This document shows, piece after piece, positions 7,591 to 13,500 of a DNA stretch of 14,191 nt. The position numbers and the translations under genes are program-made. The stretch comes from an uncultured Spirochaetaceae bacterium (lineage in GTDB: Bacteria > Spirochaetota > Spirochaetia > Sphaerochaetales > Sphaerochaetaceae): NCBI GenBank assembly GCA_946414625.1, contig CAMKPI010000032.1, positions 1 to 14,191 on the forward strand. Direction: 5' to 3'. Under the pieces are notes generated by a model. That model worked only from the letters and a program-made list of their open reading frames with translations, had not been told where the DNA came from and did no database searches. Each line of letters opens with the position of its first letter. The first letter of the stretch is position 1.

Positions 7591-7619
7591 TTGGACGAAT
7601 TCCGGAATTTCGTTATTAT
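7591..7619 (+). promoter_or_regulatory. Putative promoter giving a leaderless DUF45 mRNA
   Basis: TTGGAC (7591-7596) and TATTAT (7614-7619) have 17-bp spacing, followed by 6 nt (TGCAAT) and then the ATG at 7626. The geometry is identical to that of the divergent TraB promoter and again places initiation on the A of ATG. The -35 is a moderate match. Confidence 0.45.
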
Positions 7620-7625
7620 TGCAAT

Positions 7626-8297
7626 ATGGAATATACTCTTGTGCGGCGGCGTGGACAGAAAAAGCTCAGGATGCATTTTGACAAAGAAGGAGTGCTTGTA
7701 GTGAGCTGCCCTCCCGGTGTACCACAGGCGGAAATCGATCGTTTCATAAATGATAATGAGAATTGGATCGATGAGCAGAGGGGAAAAATACAAAAGCACG
7801 ACATGGACACGGGAGATCGTATCCTCTATTTTGGCAAGCAGTACGATCTTGTAACCATAAACTCCGCAAAGGATGCCATGCAGATTATGGACCCTATGTT
7901 TGTGGTCTACACGACAAACCCCGCTCCGGGGCACGTGAAACGAATTGTACAGGAAAACCTTGCGCGGCTTTTGTACGAGTTCTCCAGGGAGCGTGTGGAC
8001 CACTGGTGCGGCATTCTCTCCCTGCCAAAGCCGGCTCTTCAGGTGGGTCAGGCGTCCGGAAAGTGGGGGTGCTGCTATAAAAGCCGTCGCCTTATACGTA
8101 TTTCACTGATGACGGTGGCGCTTGACGCCTCTCTTGCCGATATGATTTGTTTGCATGAGGTGTGTCATCTTGTTCATGCGAACCACAGCGCTGAATTCTG
8201 GGCTTTGATGCGGAGCGTCATGCCGGACCTCGAGAGCCGGAAGCGCGCCCTATCCCGTCTCTCCGGCTCTGTTGATTTTCGTAACCTTTATAGCTGA
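7626..8297 (+). CDS. YgjP/DUF45-family zinc metallopeptidase-like protein (SprT-like HExxH)
   Basis: A 223-residue protein of the YgjP/DUF45 family. It has an N-terminal beta-rich part (MEYTLVRRRGQKKLRMHF), the family signature KWGCCYKSRRLIRISLMTV (146-164) in place of the usual RWGSC form, and the zinc site HEVCH (177-181) with a third histidine in ANHSAEFW (185-192). These features are typical of a gluzincin-like metalloprotease whose substrates are mostly unknown. A GTG at 7560 would add 22 residues with no family resemblance. ATG 7626 matches the usual N-terminus and sits 6 nt after a -10-like TATTAT, so it is preferred. The gene is divergent from the TraB gene with 121 bp between the start codons. 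Its 3' end contains sequences able to form competing hairpins. Confidence 0.87.
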   Translation: MEYTLVRRRGQKKLRMHFDKEGVLVVSCPPGVPQAEIDRFINDNENWIDEQRGKIQKHDMDTGDRILYFGKQYDLVTINSAKDAMQIMDPMFVVYTTNPAPGHVKRIVQENLARLLYEFSRERVDHWCGILSLPKPALQVGQASGKWGCCYKSRRLIRISLMTVALDASLADMICLHEVCHLVHANHSAEFWALMRSVMPDLESRKRALSRLSGSVDFRNLYS

Positions 8298-8308
8298 GAC
8301 GGGTTTTT
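8254..8308 (+). terminator. Probable intrinsic terminator of the DUF45 gene
   Basis: CCCGTCTC (8254-8261, inside the coding region) and GAGACGGG (8296-8303, overlapping the stop codon) form a perfect 8-bp GC-rich stem directly followed by TTTTT. The 34-nt loop is long for a standard terminator, which lowers confidence. A competing stem, GAGCCGG (8234-8240) with CCGGCTC (8263-8269), traps the left arm in its loop. Confidence 0.5.
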
Positions 8309-8411
8309 GCTTTCGGTTCAGAACGCTGGATTGTCCTGTACTCTGGTGTTGGCTGACAAAAAGTTGTAATGTTCCCTGCGCCCGACGGATCGCCCGCTAT
8401 CCGGCTGGCGC

Positions 8412-8450
8412 GCATAAAGCGGCAGGTAAGGGTCCTGCCGCCGCTTTTGC
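8412..8450. other. Stem-loop in repeat unit 1
   Basis: GCA, AAAGC and GGCAGG (8412-8426, with T8415 bulged) pair with CCTGCC, GCTTT and TGC (8434-8450, with 8440-8442 bulged) around the loop TAAGGGT, giving about 14 paired positions. On the plus strand the right arm contains TTTT, so it could also act as a weak back-up terminator for the DUF45 transcript. Confidence 0.6.
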
Positions 8451-8603
8451 AATCCGGCTGGCGCGCGCAAAGAGAAAGCAACCACGGGGAGGTCTTTCCG
8501 TTTCCCGTTCGCGATATTCGACGGGCGTGCGAAGAGACTGGTCTAAATTCTCTGTGCCAAAAACCGGCGGGGTAAAGAGAATGTGCGACGCCGAAATCAA
8601 AAG

Positions 8604-8618
8604 GCACCGAAACGGTGC
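8604..8618. other. Stem-loop in repeat unit 4
   Basis: GCACCG (8604-8609) and CGGTGC (8613-8618) form a perfect 6-bp stem with an AAA loop. It is unlike the stems of the neighbouring units in sequence but sits in the same inter-core position. Confidence 0.5.
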
Positions 8619-8633
8619 TATCCGGCGGGTACA

Positions 8634-8679
8634 CGTAAAGAGAAGGCTCGACAGGGGCATTTTCCGCCTTCTTTTCACG
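8634..8679. other. Stem-loop in repeat unit 5
   Basis: CGTAAAGAGAAGGC (8634-8647) pairs with GCCTTCTTTTCACG (8666-8679) across an 18-nt loop. Twelve of 14 positions are Watson-Crick, with one G-T wobble and one A-C mismatch. The right arm carries TTTT. The stem spans exactly from the end of one repeat core to the start of the next. Confidence 0.6.
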
Positions 8680-8845
8680 ATATTCGATGTGGGCGCGTAA
8701 AGCGGCAAGCTAGACGCCCGGTGCCGATATCCGGCAGGCGTGTAAAGCGGCAGGCTAGACGCCCGGTGCCGATATCCGGCAGGCGTGTAAAGCGACAGGA
8801 TAGACTCTGCGCCGATATACACCCGGGGTTCCGTCTCCGCCGGGG

Positions 8846-8874
8846 TTGAGAATGGCAATAGTCGGATGTATAAT
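8846..8874 (+). promoter_or_regulatory. Sigma-70 promoter of the MBL-rubredoxin gene
   Basis: TTGAGA (8846-8851) and a perfect TATAAT (8869-8874) are separated by 17 bp. This is the best promoter match in the window. Initiation near 8881 gives a leader of about 26 nt carrying AGGAGG. The repeat array ends about 25 bp upstream of the -35. Confidence 0.8.
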
Positions 8875-8906
8875 CTGCCATAGGAATTTTACTTAGGAGG
8901 GAAAAC

Positions 8907-9869
8907 ATGACAATCAAGGCAGTCAAGTTCAGGCGGGATGGCTTCTATGGCCAGCCGATGGTATTCGGCGGAGAGGAAGGAGCGGCAGCGTTTGACCCGG
9001 CGGTGAGGTATCGCGGCAGTCTCCAGAACTATCTCATAGACACAGGCAGCGAGGTGATTCTCGTGGATACAGGGCTGCCAGAGAGCGTGCCTGAGGGGGA
9101 ACCCAGCGAGACAGCCCCCGCTTTCATGGGTTACATCATCTCGTCGTATATGGACGCTTTCAGAGCTTTGGGATACAAGCCGGAAGATGTGACGCGCATT
9201 TTGCTGACGCACAAGCATTCCGACCATTCCGGATGCCTCTCTGAATTTCCAAACGCGAAGATCTACGTGAATGCCGACGAGACGGGAGCCGACGAACTGA
9301 AGAACATTCCGAACATCGTGCCGGTGTATTTCACAGACGGACCGTATCACAATTTCCCGGAAAGCCAGAAGATAATTCCCGGGATCACTTTCATAAAGGC
9401 AAAAGGACACACGAACGGCAACAGTATTGTTGTTGTGGAGGATGGCGGTCTGTTTTATATGATCCACGGCGACATAACCTACGTGGATGAGGCGCTTTAC
9501 GCGAACAAGTTATCCACTGTTTTCGACGACCTTTCTGCCGCCCGGGAGACACTCGACAGGGTTCGCACTTTTGTCCGAGAGAACCCCACTGTATACTGCA
9601 GTACTCATACGCCTCAGGGATATGAAAACCTCGAAGCGAAGAGGGTGATTGATTTGGACTCCCCGGTGCCCACTGAATTCCCGAAAATCAACTTCGGTTC
9701 GGCATATGCTCCATCTTCGGCGGCTGCAAAGAATAGCAAGTACATCTGTTCCGTTTGCGGTTATGTATACGATCCGGCGGAAAACGGAGGTGTGGCTTTT
9801 GAGGACCTCCCGGCAGATTGGAAATGCCCGCGCTGCAAGCAGGGCAAGGCGAAGTTCACCAAAGCTTGA
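8907..9869 (+). CDS. Metallo-beta-lactamase-fold hydrolase with C-terminal rubredoxin domain
   Basis: A 320-residue fusion. Residues 1 to about 250 form an MBL-fold domain: VDTG (53-56), the metal motif THKHSDHSG (101-109; H102, H104, D106, H107), GHTNG (167-171, His168), HGD (187-189, Asp189) and STHTP (232-236, His234). This complete HxHxDH set is that of hydrolases such as lactonases and glyoxalase II, not the HxExD set of flavodiiron proteins. Residues about 278-320 are a rubredoxin: C281-x2-C284 and C307-x2-C310, with YVYDP and DLPADWKCP. A flavodoxin domain is absent. The substrate and the purpose of the rubredoxin are unknown. AGGAGG (8894-8899) and a strong promoter fix the start. luxS follows after 74 bp with no terminator, so both may share a transcript. 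Confidence 0.9.
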   Translation: MTIKAVKFRRDGFYGQPMVFGGEEGAAAFDPAVRYRGSLQNYLIDTGSEVILVDTGLPESVPEGEPSETAPAFMGYIISSYMDAFRALGYKPEDVTRILLTHKHSDHSGCLSEFPNAKIYVNADETGADELKNIPNIVPVYFTDGPYHNFPESQKIIPGITFIKAKGHTNGNSIVVVEDGGLFYMIHGDITYVDEALYANKLSTVFDDLSAARETLDRVRTFVRENPTVYCSTHTPQGYENLEAKRVIDLDSPVPTEFPKINFGSAYAPSSAAAKNSKYICSVCGYVYDPAENGGVAFEDLPADWKCPRCKQGKAKFTKA

Positions 9870-9915
9870 GACATTTGCGGAAGGTTTGTGAAAAACAATC
9901 ATGACAACAGGGGAG

Positions 9916-9929
9916 CCGCAGGGCTGCGG
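9916..9929 (+). promoter_or_regulatory. Small hairpin in the luxS leader
   Basis: CCGCAG (9916-9921) and CTGCGG (9924-9929) form a short dyad immediately before the luxS ribosome-binding region (GAGGAAAGGA, 9931-9940). Because of the tight loop only about 5 pairs can form. It lies in the MBL-luxS gap and could influence luxS translation. Weak evidence. Confidence 0.3.
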
Positions 9930-9943
9930 TGAGGAAAGGAACT

Positions 9944-10438
9944 ATGGAAGTAATACAGAGTTTCACGATTGACCACAGGCGTTTGAAGCCCGGAATCTAT
10001 GTTTCGCGTCAGGGCAAGGGCTTTACCACGTTCGACCTTCGTATCACAGAGCCGAACAAGGAGCCCGCTGTCGCTCCCGCGGCGATTCACAGCATTGAGC
10101 ATTTGATGGCAACATGGTTTCGAAACTCCGGAGTAAAGGACGATGTGGTGTATGTCGGCCCGATGGGCTGCCTGACTGGCATGTATGTTGTCATGACAGG
10201 CTCCTATACTGTGGAGGACATGCGGCGCCTCACGATTGAATGTCTGGAGTGGATACTCTCGCAGGAAGAAGTTCCGGCAGCGAGCCCCGAATCCTGCGGG
10301 AACTATCTTCTGCATGATCTACCTATGTGCAAATGGGAGTGCGCTCGATACATGGAGCGCCTTCGCAACGACTTTCACAGCGAATACACACGGCTGCACA
10401 TTTCGTTGGACGACGGCAAGGTGTTTGCTGACGCGTAA
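9944..10438 (+). CDS. luxS: S-ribosylhomocysteine lyase LuxS (AI-2 synthase)
   Basis: A 164-residue LuxS of normal length. It cleaves S-ribosylhomocysteine to homocysteine and DPD, the precursor of autoinducer 2, in the activated methyl cycle. The metal ligands are HSIEH (His49, His53) and Cys118 in SCGNYLLHD. Glu52 is the general base, and the catalytic Cys is Cys76 in GPMGCLTG. The substrate-contacting N-terminus HRRLKPGIYV and TFDLRITEPN are also present. ATG 9944 is chosen over GTG 9929 because GAGGAAAGGA lies just upstream and LuxS proteins normally begin a few residues before this ...SFTIDH stretch. It lies 74 bp after the MBL-rubredoxin gene on the same strand. No Pfs nucleosidase gene, which would supply its substrate, is in the window. 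Confidence 0.97.
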   Translation: MEVIQSFTIDHRRLKPGIYVSRQGKGFTTFDLRITEPNKEPAVAPAAIHSIEHLMATWFRNSGVKDDVVYVGPMGCLTGMYVVMTGSYTVEDMRRLTIECLEWILSQEEVPAASPESCGNYLLHDLPMCKWECARYMERLRNDFHSEYTRLHISLDDGKVFADA

Positions 10439-10450
10439 CGAGGCCGAAAT

Positions 10451-10482
10451 GCGGCGATAGCGAGGCGCAACGCGATTGCCGC
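10451..10482. other. Strong hairpin downstream of luxS
   Basis: GCGGCGATAGCG (10451-10462) and CGCGATTGCCGC (10471-10482) form a 12-position stem with one G-T wobble and one mismatch, around the loop AGGCGCAA. It begins 12 nt after the luxS stop codon, so it could protect or end the luxS transcript. No T-run follows on the plus strand, so it is not a canonical intrinsic terminator. Confidence 0.5.
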
Positions 10483-10485
10483 ACC

Positions 10486-10583
10486 GTAAAAGACGACGCA
10501 TATTAATAGAGGCCGCATTGCAAAAAACAATGTAAAGCAAAAGACGACGCACCGCAAAAGATGATGCGCTGCAAAAGACGAGG
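10486..10583. repeat. 17-bp tandem repeats between convergent luxS and helicase genes
   Basis: A unit like GCAAAAGACGACGCACC occurs at 10537, 10554 and 10571 with an exact 17-bp period, and once more, detached, at 10486-10500 (GTAAAAGACGACGCA). A small stem, CATTG (10516-10520) with CAATG (10528-10532), lies between. On the minus strand each unit reads GTCGTCTTTTGC, giving repeated T-runs after the helicase stop. A weak GGGT/ACCC stem (10582-10592) precedes the first T-run, so the region may serve as a diffuse helicase terminator. Confidence 0.65.
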
Positions 10584-10598
10584 GTCCGACCCGCCGGT

Positions 10599-13500
10599 TT
10601 ATATCTCCGGTGTGGTCAGGATCCCCGTTTTTTTGTCCGGACAGAGACTCCCGCTGCGAAGAGCGGCATCGTAAACAAGAGCCAATGTAGCCTTGATGTC
10701 CGTTCCGCTTCGTTTGAAGCCCAGCCGTTTGGACGTGTCCTCCAGAAGAGTGTCGCGGTAGTAGCCACCTCTGTCGCGAACAAGGCTTGTCATTGCATTT
10801 TTTATTTCGATTTGCGGGATGAGCTGGATGCTGCGTCTGCTTTCTTCGTTTGCCGCGCCGGAACGGTACTGTATGTATTTTCGTTCGATGATTTTCTGTA
10901 CATCTGATCCGGCAGAGCCGTAAACAGCCCATTTTGACGGCCAGAAGACGAGATGTTTTTCTCCGGCTGTATTTGACTGTTCCGTTTTCGGCATGTCAAG
11001 AGATCCAAGTATTTCGTCGAAAAGCGCTTTCACCGCCTTGCCGCGTTTCTTTAAACCGAACGATCCCAGAACCCTCAACTCCAATAGGTCGTCCAGAACA
11101 GGGCCTTCCGCCTCGATTACAAGGCGGAATTTCGCCTCGAGGGCTTCTCTCGGCAGGCGGAGGATTCCAGCCGAATCCATGGGAGTGTAGTCGAGCTCTG
11201 CGGCGCGGTATTCCCCTGCATAGGAGGTCTGAACCTCGGCTATAGTGGATCCAGTGGATCTGTCGCCTGGCTCGGTGTCTTCCGGTGCGGCGCCTGTGGA
11301 CAGCGCACCCGCGGGTGGAAAGTCTTTTGGCGACAATGTCTGCTGCATTGAGTCGGAGAGAATCTTGGCTGTCGATAAGGAAGATTTGTCCGGGGCTTCA
11401 ATTTCAGCATCCTGACGGGCTTTTTCCGCTGCTTCGCGCGCTCTCTCTTCCAGCGTCCTTACGGTTTTCAAAATCCGGGCTGTCTCCCCCGTGCTGTTTT
11501 CTTTCCAATCGATTGTCCGCATCGTAATCACGGCCCAGCCGCGTCCCCGAAGCACATCGCGCCGCAAAACAAACCTGTCGTTGGAGAGTTTTGCTCCGGT
11601 GACGGCACGTCCGTCGAGGAGTATGCCGCAGAGAAATCCTGATGGATCCACAGGATTCTTCACGGCGATGTCTATCTTAAATTCAGAAAGGCCAAGTCCG
11701 GTCGAGACCCTGAATCCGGCGTCTTCCAGCGCCGCAGCCAGCGACCTGCGCACTGCTTCGTCCGAATCCTCGGTGACATCCGGCTTTGTGAATCCTGCGG
11801 CAAAGCGGAGAAATTCTATGAGATCTCTGCCGCCTGCGCTTCCCATCATTTCAGGTGATACTTCGGCAGGATTTATGATTGTGTAGACCTCCATTAGCTT
11901 TTTTGCGCGGCTGAATGCCACGTTCAGACGCTTGCCGCCCCCTTCGTGAGCGATGGCTCCGAAGTTTTTACTGAAAGAACCCGTCTGGTTCGGTCCGAAA
12001 GTGACGGAAAGCATTATCACATCCCTTTCGTCGCCCTGTATGTTCTCAAGATTTTTTACAATAAGCTTCTTTTCGCAGTCGATTTCATTTTCGTCCCAGT
12101 GCGCGAGCCTGGAGAGGTTCCTGTTTCGTTCGAACATCTCGTCAAGGCGATCCAGTATCAGTTCCTGCTGCTTTATGTTGAACGTGATAACTCCGATGGA
12201 GTCTCCAGAGGTGGCGGGATTTGAAAGCCGCGCCTTGATTGCGCTGACGATGGCTTCTGCCTCGAACTCGTTGATTCTTTCTCCCTGCTTGTAGAAGCCG
12301 CCGGAGAGGCGCTTGAGAACAACGCGAGAGGATCCTGCATTCACGGACGGGTAGGTTTTGAGCCGCCCGTTGTAGTATCTTTTGTTGCTGAAGTATATCA
12401 GAGACTCGTCCGCGCTACGGTAGTGCCACTCGAGGTGGCAGCTCTCAAGTCCCAGGGCGTTGCAGTCGTCAAGAATGCTGGAGAGATCCTCCAGGCTGCC
12501 GGGCTGTGTCCATTCTTCCGTCTCATCGTCGAAATTCGTTTTCTTGAAGAAGCTTGTGGGGGGCATCTGCTTGGAATCTCCGACTACTATGAGGTTTTTT
12601 CCGCGTGAGATTGCACCGACAGCCTTACAGGTCTGGATTTGAGATGCCTCGTCAAAAACCACGATGTCGAAAAGCTGCTGTCCTGGCTCAAGGAATTGCG
12701 CCGCGGACATGGGACTCATAAGAAAGCATGGGAACAGGTTTGTGATGTATTCGCTGCACGTAGAAAACAGAGAGCGGATTGAGCGGCGCCTTCCTCCGCT
12801 TGCGATGAATCTCGAGATATCCCTCCTTGCCATCTCGTCCTGGGTTTTTGACGAGATAATGTCGTTCATGATCCCGGGTACCACGCGGACCACGTTTTCG
12901 CGGTATGTTTTTTCAAGCGATGTGAGCTCTGAGACCAGGTCCTCGAAAGTGTCGTGTGTGTATCGGGAAAGGAGCGGGGAGCGACGCACCGCGGCGTTTG
13001 TTTGCGTCTTGTAATACGACGCTTTGAGCTCTTTGTAAACGGATTTGATGTTTTCTCGGCATCTCAGTCGTTCGGAAAAAGGCTGTGCGAAGCGGTGAGA
13101 CGAGAACCATTCGAGAGCCTTGTTGCAGGAAGCCCAATCGTGTACTGCTGCCATATTGTCGGACCAGAGGTCGAAGCGTTCGCAAAGATCAGAAAGAGAG
13201 GAATCTTCCAGGTTTTTGATTTTCAGCGTGTTTGAAATGCCGGGGAGCAGCGCAAACAAGGCCTCGCAGGACGCAGAGAAATCGGGATTCTTTGCGCTGA
13301 ATGTGAGTACAGCTCTGAGGGCGGCGTCGAGGTTCACGGAAATGTTTTCCGGGGCCTCTGGGCTTGAAAGCGAGTCTGGTAAAACCCTACTCTGGGACGG
13401 GTCCGGGTGTCCTGAGACCCGCCGTTCGGTTTTCGTTCCTTCCGATCCGCGTTGTAATCTATATTGTGATCCTGTTTGCGTCGCGCGGGCGGTAGCTCTT

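Larger units (their letters stand above)
8398..8820. repeat. Degenerate tandem array of stem-loop repeats (about 8-9 units, 43-62 bp spacing)
   Basis: Most of the gene-free stretch 8298-8906 consists of repeats built on a core like ATCCGGCnGGCGYGTAAAGCG. Cores begin near 8398, 8451, 8513, 8560 (short), 8619, 8679, 8726, 8771 and a remnant at 8814. After nearly every core lies a different inverted repeat whose left arm begins with the AAAG of the core. Examples are 8412-8450, 8634-8679, 8749-8770 and 8792-8812. The last units are nearly identical: 8697-8741 and 8742-8786 differ at one base (A8708 against G8753). The units are too divergent for CRISPR, no cas or integrase gene is nearby, and the open frames across the array look like by-products of a 45-bp period. 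Function unknown. Confidence 0.8.

Noticed and set aside
8398..8820. CRISPR array
   Set aside because: The repeats are too diverged, spacing varies from 43 to 62 bp, some spacers are near-identical, and no cas gene is present.
8398..8820. Integron attC cassette array
   Set aside because: The GTTRRRY/RYYYAAC core sites are missing, there are no cassette genes between units, and no integrase gene is in the window.
8397..8858. Repeat-containing open frames across the 8398-8820 array, for example a minus-strand frame with a recurring YTPAGYRHRA motif
   Set aside because: Several frames on both strands are open because the unit is 45 bp. Starts are TTG or lack ribosome sites, and the peptide repeats break down wherever the spacing is not a multiple of three.
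9509..9517. TTATCCACT as a DnaA box
   Set aside because: A single one-mismatch site inside the MBL coding region, with no cluster around it.
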